From: Platanthera guangdongensis
Taxonomy: Eukaryota > Streptophyta > Magnoliopsida > Asparagales > Orchidaceae
DNA length: 64,000 nt
Assembly (NCBI GenBank): GCA_039583875.1
Contig: CM077151.1
Coordinates: 113,168,609 to 113,232,608, forward strand
Reading direction: 5' to 3'
Shown here: positions 43,380-54,595 of the stretch, piece by piece
Layout of the letters: the number at the start of each line of letters is the position of its first letter
How positions within the stretch are numbered: position 1 is the first letter of the stretch
The notes under the pieces: model-generated
The model's database searches: none
What the model saw: the letters and a program-made list of their open reading frames with translations, nothing else
Told to the model about the DNA's origin: nothing
Position numbers and translations under genes: made by a program

Positions 43380-45546
43380 TCTTTAAGATGGGTGCAGAAT
43401 CTGTGTTCTGCGCGCAGTAATATTTTTGGTCATTTTCTGTTGTGATATGGCCATATCAGGGCTTTCGACAAAACACGAAAGTTGAGGCCCTTGAAAATTC
43501 CTTTCCAACGAGTGGTTGCACGTCTTCATGCGAAGTGTTTAGCCATAGGAAAGTTTGAACGAACATGACATCCGATAAATGTTGCATGCAGAAATTGTGT
43601 TCTATACGCAGCGGACTTCAAGGTTGATTTCAAGTTTGATAATACTTAATCTGGGTTGTGGTCTGAACTTAAACATTGTAGCCCATGGAAAGTCCTTTCC
43701 ATCGAGGGATTACACGTCTTCACCGGCTTCCTATAGCTTCGGGAATCTCCGGTTGAATTTGTTGTCCAGATTTATTCTGCACTTAAATTTTGGGTTTTTA
43801 TATAATATGAATCTGGATTCGGTGGAATTAACGTTGCAAATTTAACTCGAGATTTTGTTGAAATATTTTATGTTAACCACTGTAGTGCTACGAATGATGA
43901 AGATTACTAATTGGATTTCATATAACTGAATTGTGAAGCAAGCTTATTTGAACAAAGTGATTTGTTAGAAATTAGTAGACTATTATTTATGCGCATTATG
44001 TTATATTATGTTGAAATCATTTGGAATGACCTACAGAAAGATAAACTATGGCCATGAGTATATTTGAGGGATGGAATGAAATTTTGTAGTCCAATACTTA
44101 GAGTGTGGTCTCCCTACGGGTAGTATTGTGGAGGGATGTAAGTGCGGTGTTGACCGTCACTAGTTGGGTTCGAGTTGAGATGAGGTATCGATGGATGGTT
44201 GGGCTGTGTCCTCGTGCTTACTTCTGAGGCCCCTTCCATACCACGGTGATGTGTAATTTGCATGTACTGTGAGTCGACCCGCGGTGTCGTAATCCTGGGT
44301 TAAGGATAGTGTGGCAGGTCTACGGGCTCGCCGATCATCACACCGACGGGAGTTGACAGTTAGACTTTGGGCGGTTGGGCTATGTCCTCGGTGTTCACGT
44401 TCCGAGGCCCCTTCTGTGCCAAGTGAATGGTTGGTCTGTGTCCTCGTGCTTTCTTTCGAGGCCCCTTCTGGGTCACACCAGGCCAGTTCGGGGTGTGTTC
44501 TCGGTGCACATCTACCCGAGACCCTGCTGGGCCATAGTACGCATGGTCTCTGCTGTTGTGTTCTAGGCTTTGAGGCGTACGGAGGCCTAGGTGAAGTAGT
44601 GTGGATACCCGCTTAGTGGTAGAGATGCCCGCTCTATTGTCACCGCCTGGCCACGACGGTTGATGCTTGAGAAGTTAGCTACCTGCTCGAATAGTGGGAA
44701 CTACTAGTCTGTGTCGACATGGAAATTGCATGTGTGTGATCATGGGTGAGTCATTGCATAGCATACATACCATTACATAGCATTGCACAAACAACATCCT
44801 CATCATATAAGTTTGTATGGGCACTCTTATACGATGAGTTACTTTTATGTAACCCGATCCTTAACTTATAAGCTTGTATGGGCATCCTTATAATTTAAGT
44901 TACTTTTCTGCTGTAGACACATGTACTTGATAGTTTGTTATTGTTTATGTAGAACTGCTAGAATAAAATGCTATTAATCTTATTGTACCATTACCACCTG
45001 CTTATACCTGTTACACTATTTATTATACTTGTACCCTTGCTCTTTTCTCCGCCCGGTGCCGAGGAGTCGCCGGGGGAGCGGATATGAAGCCACTTAGTCT
45101 TTTCGACTAACAGTTGCAACGTCTTCCTTCTTACGAGGTCTCCCTATAGGTACAGCAGCCGCAGACTTTGCAGCAGGACAGCCAGGCCAAGACAACATGG
45201 CCTGAAGTGATGGTGCCATCGCAACCGTCGGTTACCGATGTGAGTTTTGTTGAGCGACTCTGATGTAGCCCGTTTGGGCAATTTCATAGTTGTACTATGA
45301 TATTGAAGAATCATGTTTTAGCTTCTCTTTTTGTTGTATTTGGACTATTTACTTAGTGTGGATTTGACTTCTTCTTGCTTATATTTTGGTTGGGTTGGCA
45401 TGTTTATATTGATATTGGTTGTAGCTGGAGGAATAGGCGTCTTGTGGTACGGGTTAGCCCGTGTGCTAATATTACCGCAAGGCGGCTGTTCCGGGCATAA
45501 GACCCCCTTCGTGCCGTGTTTTAGGAACCGGGAGGGGGGTCTTACA
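43380..45546 (+). repeat. Element E 5' LTR, second piece
   Basis: Non-coding sequence ending GGGGGTCTTACA, two bases before a primer site. Contains four CCTCG...GAGGCCCCTTC repeats (44200-44535). Small ORFs here show no protein-family signal. The left border with F is approximate. Confidence 0.75.
44200..44535 (+). repeat. Four degenerate repeats in the element E LTR
   Basis: Units with GGGCTGTGTCCTCG followed by GAGGCCCCTTC at 44200, 44374, 44430 and 44489. The CCTCG and CGAGG halves can pair as a hairpin. Confidence 0.75.
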
Positions 45547-45548
45547 AA

Positions 45549-45557
45549 TGGTATCAG
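45549..45557 (+). other. Primer binding site, element E
   Basis: TGGTATCAG then TTTT. Nine matching bases, shorter than in the other elements, two bases after the LTR end. Confidence 0.8.
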
Positions 45558-45761
45558 TTTTCCATGATCCTCAACTAAAGAAGTCATTCAACAATGGTAC
45601 CACCCCCATTCGATTAGTCAGTTTGCGGACAAACTGACGTAGCGGAAGCAGTGGTGTGCCCATATGAAATTCACACTAAGTTGTCCAACTTTGACCTCAG
45701 GATTAGCCAATCTGACCATACGTTTGTATTTTACGTGTAGATTCCAGTACATGCTGAGTTG

Positions 45762-46791
45762 ATGGGGGGCACGCCTGCCCCTTCCATACCCACTCAGTTT
45801 TAACAATCCGAGTTGGGGCAAACGCTCACTACCATCCTGGGTGCCTTTACGGCGCAGCAGTCTCCGGTTCAACAACAGGCTCCGGGCTCTAACAGGCTGA
45901 GCACCTTTTGGGCTCTCTCCCCTCCCGCCTACCTCGGGATGGAGTCGGTCGTACGCACAGAGGAATGGCTTAACACGGTCCAAGAGGTATTGGCAGGGAT
46001 CCGTTGCCCGGCCAACATGGTTGTATCGTTGGCGGTGTCCGTCTTGGATCTACATGCTAAGAGGTGGTGGAAGTCACTCATGGGCTCCACGTTCCAAGGA
46101 CGAGTGTATACCGAGATAAGTTGTAGCGAGTTCTCGGGTGTCTTCTTGGAGCACTTCATTCCGACATCGGCTCGAGACGAGCTCGAGCAGAGGTGTCTAC
46201 TACTGAAGCAGGGATGAAAATCGGTTACAGAATACCAGCGAGAGTTCCAGCATCTCGCAAGATTCACAGACTCATATGACCTGGATGATAGAGGATATGC
46301 CAAGCGTTTCTACAAAGGGCTGCGTGATCCCCTAAGGCAGGCCCTTTTGTTTATAGCGGACGCTAGCTTGGCGGAGATTATCGACATGGTGAAGAGATTG
46401 GAGGCGGATCACTTGAGTAGTGGTAAGAGGCCTGCGGAAGATGTGATGGAAGTTGGTCCAAGTAATAGAAGGAGGCGGGACTTTAGAGGAGGAAGAGGAC
46501 ATCAAAGAGGTGGAGGACGTTTCCACTGAGACCTTACGGTGGAGCATTCGGTTCCGCAGCCACCTGCGTTTCCTCCACCGCCTCAGCCTCAACAATTTCA
46601 GCAACATGAAGGGTGTCGTGGTCTGGTGTGTTTTGAATGAAACCAGCGGGGCCACATTCGATGTTTCTGCCCGCGGTTGTATGGGAATGTCCCTCCTGCT
46701 CCCCCTCCAGCAGCTCCACGGGAGCGGGGTTACATGCGTGGTTGAGGATGAGGACTGCGAGGAAGAAACCCCGACCCTGCTCGGGATCAAG
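45762..46791 (+). pseudogene. Element E gag (N-terminal to linker)
   Basis: ATG at 45762 (MGGTPAPSIPTQF) meets a TAA at 45801; the frame continues. ESVVRTEEWLNTVQEVL, AVSVLDLHAKRWWKSLMG, SGVFLEHFIPTSARDELEQ, and after a TGA (near 46215) SVTEYQREFQHLARF and RFYKGLRDPLRQALLF. This is the retrotransposon gag (capsid) domain of gypsy elements. GNRRRRDFRGG-like basic sequence ends at a TGA near 46527. Beyond it the frame is unclear up to the G insertion at 46791; no intact zinc knuckle is seen. Continues at 58406. Confidence 0.85.
46787..46791. repeat. Target site duplication TCAAG, left copy (element G)
   Basis: TCAAG before TGTCACAACC; partner at 58401-58405. Confidence 0.93.
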
Positions 46792-47122
46792 TGTCACAAC
46801 CCGCATTTTCTCTGTATTCAAAAATACGTCAGAGTAAAGAAACTATGCATCGTGATGCTACGCCATGCAGGGGACAACTGTAGACGCTCAGGCAACCCGT
46901 CCTCACATTTACTTCAAGTAAAAGATTTATAACTTTTAGTTAAAAACAATGCATATAAATTAATAGAGTTAATGACCGTGTCCCTCGGTCCGGTGGACTA
47001 CTAGTCCATAGGCGAGAAAATATATATATTTTACGCGGCGGAAAATACTGAGTTAGCTCATTTGTTAACCTACGTGAGAGTGAGGGTCCAGTATCATAAA
47101 ATGATGATGTGACTTCTACATT

Positions 47123-47125
<3 letters not shown>

Positions 47126-47173
<48 letters not shown>
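47126..47173. repeat. (TA)24 microsatellite in element G left LTR
   Basis: 48 bp of TA; the partner in the right LTR (55739-55758) has 10 units. Confidence 0.95.
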
Positions 47174-47178
<5 letters not shown>

Positions 47179-47758
47179 CTTTTGTACGCTTAAAAGTAGT
47201 AGATTTAGTAGTTGAAGTCATGTCATTCCAATATTCCAGAATGTAGTTTTGCATACTTTAAAATAACTAAACGCATCCTAACAAAAATCCTTCCCAGAGA
47301 GCAAGAACAATCAAGTAAAAAGTAACAGCAGTAACAACAGCAAGTAGTCCATCACAGAAAAGTCAAGACTATGGGCGTCAACAACTAACACGAACCCATA
47401 GAAAAACAAAAAAAAATCTGGCAAGTCTAAATAAGACAACTACCTCAAGCTCAGAGGTGGAATCAAACGGCCGCAGAAACCAGTAGCACCAGAAGCCCAA
47501 CACTGTCATCTAAACCTGCTACACCTCTGATCCTAAGGAATTCAAAAGAAGAACACCTCAAAAGCAAGTTACAAGTAGTGCAAGAGTAAAAGCAGACTAC
47601 AAAAACCTCAAAGTGAAGGAGAATGAAAAGCGACTGCAACAAAATGGTCAGCAGAGTAAAAGTAAGCAACAGTAAAACTAGCCGAGCAAGAAAGGCTAAA
47701 CACATTATCAAGATAGAACAAGCACAAGCAACAGAAGTTCAAGCTTTCATTAATAATT

Positions 47759-47955
47759 ACTATGCCGAGGGAGAAACCCCAACGCACACAGTCTCTTTGA
47801 GCATTAAGCACTATGCCGAGGGAGGACCCCAATGCGCACAGTTCATCTGAGTATAAAACACTATGCCGAGGGAGGACCCCAACGCACACAGTTCATCTGA
47901 GTATTAAACACTATGCCGAGGGAGGACCCCAACACGCACAGTTCATCTGTGTTTC
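47759..47955 (-). repeat. 50-bp tandem repeat x4, element G left LTR
   Basis: Units beginning ACTATGCCGAGGGAGGACCC at 47759, 47810, 47860 and 47910. Downstream of the TATA box on the minus strand, so probably transcribed (R/U5). Confidence 0.9.
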
Positions 47956-48635
47956 TTTAGATACATAATTATACAAGCAGGGTTCATTTTCTTTTTTTTT
48001 ATTCATCAAAAACTCAATGGATAACCAACCAAGTGGACTGCATAAGAGCATTTCAAAGTAAAGCAAGTGAAGTTTAATCAAGAAAAAAAAACGAACAAGA
48101 TGACTCGATGGTTATAACAGCACGACAACCAATTTGTTTACCAATTCAATGGGCTAGAATTTTGGGGTTAAGGCTTTATTGACATCAAGTCACATTTCCA
48201 GGAATAGAGGGGGGGAGTTAGGATTTCAGGACAAGTATCTCGACAATCGAAACATAATAAACTCAAACAAATGTAGAAAAAGGGCAAAAATTTAGAATCA
48301 AGGACAAGAGGGAGAGTAGGAACACCACTTGCCTTGATTTACTGGAAAAACTCTCCAAATCTCCACACGTCGTGATAGGAGCCGAAATCTGAACGAAAAT
48401 GTCCGAAATAACGGTGAGGGTCGAAACCCCTAACAAGAAAATCTCGAGAAACAGGGAAGAAATTATCACGAGGGCGTAACTCTCGACGAGTGCTTTCCAG
48501 ATCTACGATTGGTTTGAAATTCCAAGCACCGGAGCACCGTCAACGACCACCGGAAGGATTAAGGACGGACAACCTCTTTCTCGCTCACGCCGCTCTGGTT
48601 CGGGAGGAAAAAGGAATCGGAGAAGATGAAGAAGA

Positions 48636-48643
48636 TATTTATA
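48636..48643 (-). promoter_or_regulatory. TATA box, element G left LTR
   Basis: Minus strand TATAAATA; conserved at 57221-57228. The CTCGAG comb lies just upstream on that strand. Confidence 0.65.
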
Positions 48644-48721
48644 CTAAAGTGATAACATGAAGAACAAACAAAATAGACCGGGTTCGGCTGAACTAGATTT
48701 TTCGAGACAGGAGGGAAGGAT

Positions 48722-48900
48722 TACTCGAGTACTAAGGGGATTACACGAGTACAGTACAGGGATTACTCGAGCACTAAGGCACTTACTCGAGTACAGCAAG
48801 GGAATTACTCGAGTACAAGGGTTACTCGAGTACAGCACGGAAACCTACTCGAGTACAGCACGGAAACCTACTCGAGTACAAGGGACTTGCTCGAGTACAA
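48722..48900 (-). promoter_or_regulatory. TACTCGAGTA palindrome comb, element G left LTR
   Basis: Nine teeth with CTCGAG cores starting at 48724, 48744 (CACGAG), 48766, 48786, 48808, 48825, 48848, 48871 and 48890. Steps are 20, 22, 20, 22, 17, 23, 23 and 19 bp (mean about 20.8). Immediately upstream of the minus-strand TATA box. Confidence 0.9.
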
Positions 48901-48924
48901 GGGAGGATCCACTTGACAAAATCT

Positions 48925-49345
48925 GCTCGAAAATCGTCGAACGCAAATTTGAAAATTGTCGAACTCAATTCGAAGGGCCAGATCGTCGAACTCAACACGA
49001 AGATCCGCTAGACCTACAGCAAGCTACGCTCGACGATTCGTCGAGCTCCAGACAGCGACCAGAAAAGAAATAACAAATCGTCGAGCTCCGCTCGACGATC
49101 GTCGGACTCAGACAGCGAATAGAAAGGAAAAACAATCGTTGAGCTCCGCTCGACGATCGTCGACCTCAGACAGCGACCAAAAAGGAAAAGCAATCGTCGA
49201 GCTCCGCTCGACAATCGTCGACCTCAGACAGCGACCAGAAAGGAAAAGAAATCGTCGAGCTCCGCTCGACGATCGTTGACCTCAGACAGCGCCCAGAGAG
49301 AGAAACAATAGTCGAGCTCCGCTCGACGATCGTCGAACGCGACAC
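48925..49345 (-). repeat. 58-bp repeat block with TCGTCGA/TCGACGA inverted words, element G left LTR
   Basis: About five or six units of roughly 58 bp, each with ATCGTCGAGCTC facing GCTCGACGAT and a further GATCGTCGAC, then CAGACAGCGACCAGAAAG. The inverted halves can form a hairpin. The core words equal those of the copia elements A and H. Confidence 0.85.
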
Positions 49346-49814
49346 AGCACCCAGAAAATAAAATAAAATATAATAAGGTTGGTTCGACGAAATCCCAAAC
49401 CTTTAGAAGGACTTCCCGAGAATCAAATCAAGCAGTCAATAATATAGCAATTATTGTGTTCAGGTAGTTGAACAAGGAACTATGAGATCAAAACAATGGC
49501 TCAAACGCGCCGAATTAAACGAAACTCACGCCGTAGAAGAAAACTGCTACTACGGACACAACGGCGAAGTCAAAACCAAAATCCTACGAGCCATTCCCGA
49601 GATATTAAACGCCAAAACATGTAGCAAACAAAAACAAAACCCAAAACTTTGATCGCGCGCCGAGACTCCAAAAACGCTCGGGTTGCGACGAAACTGGACA
49701 AGCACGTCCAAAACTACTCAAATCCAACACTTGACAATAAAAGTAACGCCACGACGTCATAAATCTGACGTTGCCCAAACAAAAAAAAATCATCGAAAAA
49801 TCAGGGGTGTTACA

Positions 49815-49830
49815 GTCACTCCCCCTAAAA
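49815..49830 (-). other. Polypurine tract, element G
   Basis: Minus strand TTAGGGGGAGTGAC next to the LTR. Confidence 0.88.
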
Positions 49831-49899
49831 AGAAGTTTCGTCCCGAAACTTATCACAACTCCAAAACCAAACAAAAATTGATAAAACCATGCATAACTG

Positions 49900-50152
49900 A
49901 AAACATAACAACATACCTGAAACTAAGAGAAGAGGTGCGGATTAGATTCCCTCATCGCCGATTCCAATCCCAAGTTGCACCTCTTGCATCCTGATTTCGC
50001 CAGAGAACCTTAACCATTGGAATTGTTTTCTTTTTTAGCACATGATCTTGCGTCGCCAGAATACGAACAGGTTCTTCAACATACGAGAGATTAGGCTGCA
50101 ACTGGGGTACTGATTCAAGGACATGCCGATCACTACGGACACACTTTCGCAA
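49900..50152 (-). pseudogene. Element G integrase C-terminal (chromodomain-like) tail
   Basis: Minus strand LRKCVRSDRHVLESVPQLQ, then YVEEPVRILATQDHVLKKKTI and PMVKVLWRNQDARGATWDWN. This is the chromodomain-like module of chromoviral integrases, with GATW standing for the usual EATW. Separated from the integrase body by a TAG at 50153 in VFHVS/LRK, which reads as a point nonsense change. Confidence 0.82.
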
Positions 50153-51405
50153 CTAGCTCACGTGAAACACGTCGTGAACACTAGGGAAAGAATCAGGCAA
50201 CTCCAGTGTATAGGCAGAAACTCCAATGCGCTCCAAAATCTGAAAAGGCCCCACATTCCTGGGATCTAGTTTATGGTTTCTTCCAAATCTTTTAACACCC
50301 GGCATCGGACAGACCTTCAGAAACACCATGTCCCCAACTGCAAACTCCAGATCAACTCTGCGCTGGTTTGCATACTTCTCGTATCGCTCCTGAGCTAACC
50401 TCAGATTTTCACGAATATGCATTACTGAAGTACTCATATCCTCCAGCACTTCCGGTCCGAGCAACGGATTCTCTCCAACTTCTGCCAAAACAGGGGAGTT
50501 CGACAATGCCTTCCATATAAAGCTTCAAAGGGCGCCATCTGCAAACTTTCCTGATAACTATTATTGTACGCAATCTCTATCAATCTGAGGCATTTAACCC
50601 AAGCCCCACAATGGTCCAGAATATAGCATCTAATCATATCCTCCAAGATCTGGTTCACTCTCTCCGTCTGACCATTTGTCTGAGGATGATAGGCAGTAGA
50701 ATACCTAAGGTCAGTACCTAGAGCTCCTTGCAAGCTTTGATAGAAATGAGACATGAATCAGGAGTATCGGTCTGACACAATACTCGTAGGTACACCATGA
50801 AGTCTGATAACTTCGTTCAGATAAAGCTCAACGATATTTTCTATGGAATAACTAATCTTGAAAGGCACAAAGTGGGCACACATGGTTAGTCTGTCCATGA
50901 TAACCCACACTGCATCATGCCCTCGGGGAGATCTAGGCAAAACGGTTATGAAATCCATGGATAAACTCTCCCATTTCCAACTCGGTATATCTAAGGGCGT
51001 TAACTTACCACCCGGCCTTCTGTGATCAGCCTTGACATGCTGGCAAGTATAACATTCTGATACAAATCTTGCAATGTCATTCTTCATGCCTGACCACCAA
51101 ACAATCTGCTTCAAATCTCTGTACATTTTCGTGTACCCAGGATGATATGCCACACTGGAACCATGCGCTTCACTGCATATTTTTGATCGGATGTCCCCAA
51201 CAGCGGGAATACAGTATCTACCACGGTACTTTAGGGTACCCACATTGTCAATTGTAAAGTCACGTAATTCCCTTTTCTCAGTTCTACTGCAGAGGTGCTG
51301 CAAGTCAGGATCGTCCTTCTGATGTAGCCTAGTGAGAGTAATCCACGAAGGCTCAACCACCTCTAGGCTACTCGGCGAAGCGCTATTCCCTACGGTTATG
51401 TCCAT
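50153..51405 (-). pseudogene. Element G integrase
   Basis: HGSSVAYHPGYTKMYRD and CYTCQHVKADHRRPGG give the HHCC zinc finger; MDFITVLPRSPRG the first Asp; SIVSDRYS the second Asp; HPQTNGQTERVN the Glu. A TGA at about 50757 follows VSDRYS where an Arg codon is usual (CGA to TGA). A frameshift near 50450-50500 leads to VRRVDLEFAVGDMVFLKV-type sequence and NVGPFQILERIGVSAYTL (GPY/F block). All catalytic residues are present but the frame is broken. Confidence 0.9.
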
Positions 51406-51408
51406 GAG

Positions 51409-52917
51409 CTAGAACTCTTCAACAAGGGATTGCATCGAGAGGTTAAAGATGTGTGCGGGCTTCCGGCTTAACGCATCTACTACTACATTAGCCTTGCCGG
51501 GATGATAAAGGATATCGACTTCGTAGTCCGCAACATACTCTAACCATCGACGATGGCGCAAATTCAGTTCCTTCTGAGTGAAGACATATTTCAAACTTTT
51601 GTGGTCTGAATAAATTTTGCACGACACTCCATACAAAAGATGTCTCCACAACTTCAAGGCATAAATGACGGCAGCAAATTCTAGGTCGTGCGTAGGGTAA
51701 TTATTTTCATGCACCTTCAATTGTCTTGATCCATACGCAATCACTTTGCCGTCCTGCATCAACACGCAACCGAGTCTAACTCGCGAGGCGTCCACATAAA
51801 TAGCATACTCCACTCCTTCCACTGGCAATGCCAACAAGGGAGCAGAACACAAACGCCTCTTGAGCTCTTGAAAAGCGTCCTCACAGGCATCACTCCAAAC
51901 AAAAACCGCGCTCTTTTGCGTAAGCCTGGTCAACAGCGCAGAGAGAATAGAGAATCCTTCCACAAATCTTCTGTAGTAACCTGCCAACCCTAAGAAGCTC
52001 CTTATCTCCTTAGGCGATGTAGGTCTCTTCCAATCCAAGACCGCAGCTATCTTTGCAGGATCCACTGAGATACCATCCTTACTTACAATGTGTCCTAGGA
52101 ATGACACCTGAGATATCCAGAACTCACACTTGCTAAGCTTCACATACAGCTTGTGCTCCCTCAGAGTAGACAAGACCATGCGCAAGTATAAGGCGTGCTC
52201 ATCTGCCTTTCTATAATATACTAGGACATCGTCAATGAATACCACCACGAACTTATCCAGAAAATCTTTGAACACCCTGTTCATCATGTCCATAAAAGCT
52301 GACGGTGCATTCGTTAATCCAAATGACATTACCAGAAATTTAAAGTGACCATAGCGAGAACGAAAAGCAGCTCGCGGAATGTCTGACTCCCGAATTCTCA
52401 ACTGATGGTAACCTGAACGGAGGTCAATCTTCGAGAACACGGAGCTACCCCGCAACTGATCGAACAGATCATCGATCCTAGGCAACGAATATCTGTTCTT
52501 AATTGTCACCTTGTTTAGCTCTCGATAATCAATGCATAGCCTCATCGTTCCATCCTTTTTCTTCACGAAGAACACTGGTGCACCCCAGGGGGAAGAACTG
52601 GGTCTAATAAAACCGCACTGCAATAACTCATCCAGTTGAGTAAGAAGCTCCTCTAACTCACGCGGCGCCATGCGGTACGGTGCCTTTGTAATAGGGCGAG
52701 TGTCTGGCTCGAGGTCTATAACAAACTCCACCTCTCTCTCAGGAGGAAGTCCAGGAAGGCTAACTAGAAAAACATCCGGAAACTCACACACCAAAGAAAC
52801 GTCCTCTACCCGAGGCTCAACCGGTGCAGCTCCCAGAACAGAAACGGAGACAAGAAAAGAATCACAGCCAGACTCTAAAAATTTGCGAGCACGAACCGCG
52901 GAAATGATCGGAGATTC
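51409..52917 (-). pseudogene. Element G reverse transcriptase and RNase H
   Basis: One open frame of about 500 codons bounded by TAGs. [80 protein letters not shown] (catalytic pair present), [30 protein letters not shown]. RNase [57 protein letters not shown] (usual ADALSRK). Likely the best preserved polymerase domain in the window. The frame runs back to a TAG at 52918 that splits it from protease. Confidence 0.94.
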
Positions 52918-53295
52918 CTAACGCGGCAAACCATACACACTCATGGGCTGGCCATTTCTACCTTTGAAATCCAAGTGCTTGTGCTTGCACTGAATGACAG
53001 CATCATAGCTGGACAACCAGTCCATGCCCAAAATCACGTCAAAGTCTACCAGATCTAGCACCTTCAAATCCACAAATGCTAGAAATCCTCCTAGGGAGAT
53101 GGGGCATTTTTGGATACCCTGGCTTGACCTCACCAACTCTCCTGAAGGAAATTTGACATTTATGGAGGTGTCTAACTGGTCGAGAGCCCAGTGATGTCGG
53201 TCTACAAAACTCCTTGCCACAAAAGAGTGAGTAGCACCCGAATCGAACAAAACGTGTGCCCACTTATTCTTCACCTTAAATTCACCTAAACACAT
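52918..53295 (-). pseudogene. Element G protease
   Basis: Minus frame from 53295: AHVLFDSGATHSFVARSF (active site DSG), LGGFLAFVDLKVLDLVDFD, VILGMDWLSSYDAVIQC. Same frame as RT; one TAG (52918-52920) after YGLPR interrupts the join. Typical aspartic protease of gypsy elements, about 100 residues. Upstream, gag is two frames away. Confidence 0.9.
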
Positions 53296-53360
53296 AGTGC
53301 GCGCAACTAATATGCGTAAACCATAAATCTACTAAAAGAAATTACTAGATGAGTCAGAGA

Positions 53361-53642
53361 CTAACCTGCGATCACTTGAGTCGAAGATTGGGCTTCCTCC
53401 TTGGTCAGCACATTCAATTTTCCTTTTCCCTTGTCCACGAGAGGCGGGGGCGGCGGTAAAGTCTGCAATGGAACTGCATGCAGCGCAGGCTGGCTCTGCG
53501 GGAAATTAGCCCTCATGTGCCCTTTTTGGCCATAGAGATAACAAGCTCCAGCCTTCTTGCAACAACGGGCCACATCATGCCCACTCCTTTGACAATATGA
53601 ACAGACAGGACCCCCCTTGGGAGCATCCTGGATCGCATGCAC
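53361..53642 (-). pseudogene. Element G gag zinc knuckle region
   Basis: CSYCQRSGHDVARC is an intact CCHC knuckle. A second, CYLYGQKGHMRANF, has lost two of its Cys. Then comes a Pro-rich linker (PLQTLPPPPPLVDKGKGK). It sits in a different frame from both the gag body and protease, so a shift lies on each side. Confidence 0.85.
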
Positions 53643-54595
53643 CTGAGAAAGCTTCTGCGCATCCAGTCTCTTAAAGTACTTATCGAAAGGGTGCCCTGAC
53701 TTACTACAGAAGCTACACGCCTCTCTTCTATCCTTCTTTGTTGTAGGGCCAGATGCCCTAGCACTTCCTCCATCGTCAGATTTCCTCTTGTCCCTCTTTG
53801 CAAGCGATCCCCGATTCTTCGCATTTCTATCGCCTCAACCTTTAAGGCAGCTTCGACTACTTCCGCAAAGGTCTCAGACTTGTATGTGTTAACCAACTGC
53901 TGGATGTCATACCTCAGACCACCCAGAAAACGCTTCACTCTGCCTTCTTCGGATGCTATCAGATCTGGGGCGAAACGACTGAGCTTGCCAAACTCGACCT
54001 CGTACTCACCAACAGTGAGTTGCCTCTGCTTCAGGTGTATGAAGTTATTCATTAGGCGGTCTCGCTCGACCGATGGTAGGAACTTCTTCAGTAACATACT
54101 CTTGAACGATTCCCACGAGCACCCATCAGAAAGGTTCTCTTTTTCTCTGATCCACCAACTCTTCGCAATACCCTTGAGCTGATATGCTGCAATCATCACC
54201 TTTTGATCAGGAGAAACGCCAGACTAGGAAAACATTTATTCCATGGCAATAATCCAGTCATACAATGTCATTAAGTCTTCCCTACCGTCATAAGAAGGAG
54301 GTCCTAATCACTGGAAGTGAGAAATGAAATTCATCTCAGGCGGCAGCACGACTGGGGGAACTAGAGCAGCAGGGGGAGTAGGAACAGCTTGGTCCACAGC
54401 AGGGCCCTGCGCTCTGGTCTGCTGCCCGGCGACGACAGCCAACAACGATTGCATCTGGGACTGCATGTCCACCATCTGCCTTGCCAGGGTCTCATTACTT
54501 TACCTCAGTGCTTCGATCACCGCTTCGCTCTGGGCACCAGAAGACTCACCCTCTGACTGGGGAGTCAACCTCGTCGCAACGCGCTTAGGCGGCAT
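53643..54595 (-). pseudogene. Element G gag body
   Basis: ATG at 54595 (MPPKRVATRLTPQSEGESSG) is the best start. Stops at 54500, near 54308 and near 54228-54240. The capsid domain is open from 54199: AYQLKGIAKSWWIREKENL, CSWESFKSMLLKKFLPS, HLKQRQLTVGEYEVEFGKLS, RVKRFLGGLRYDIQQLV, EVVEAALKVEAIE. This is the retrotransposon gag family of gypsy elements. The reading frame changes near 53700 before the zinc knuckles. Confidence 0.9.

Larger units (their letters stand above)
46792..49814 (-). repeat. Element G left (3') LTR
   Basis: Plus strand TGTCACAACCC to GGGTGTTACA, 3023 bp. Contains a (TA)24 run, 50-bp tandem repeats, a minus-strand TATA box, a CTCGAG comb and a 58-bp repeat block. Confidence 0.93.

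Noticed and set aside
44311..45567. ORFs in the LTR of E, including one at 45331-45567.
   Set aside because: Non-coding LTR upstream of the primer site; no conserved motif, low-complexity composition.
45813..46217. Using the codon at 45813 as the gag start of E.
   Set aside because: It is a TTG. The likely ATG is 45762, with an in-frame TAA at 45801.
48644..49279. ORFs such as 48657-49073 and 48956-49279 with RARSSNSTRR-like repeats (also 57269-57850).
   Set aside because: Products of the CTCGAG and TCGTCGA arrays in the LTR of G, readable in several frames.
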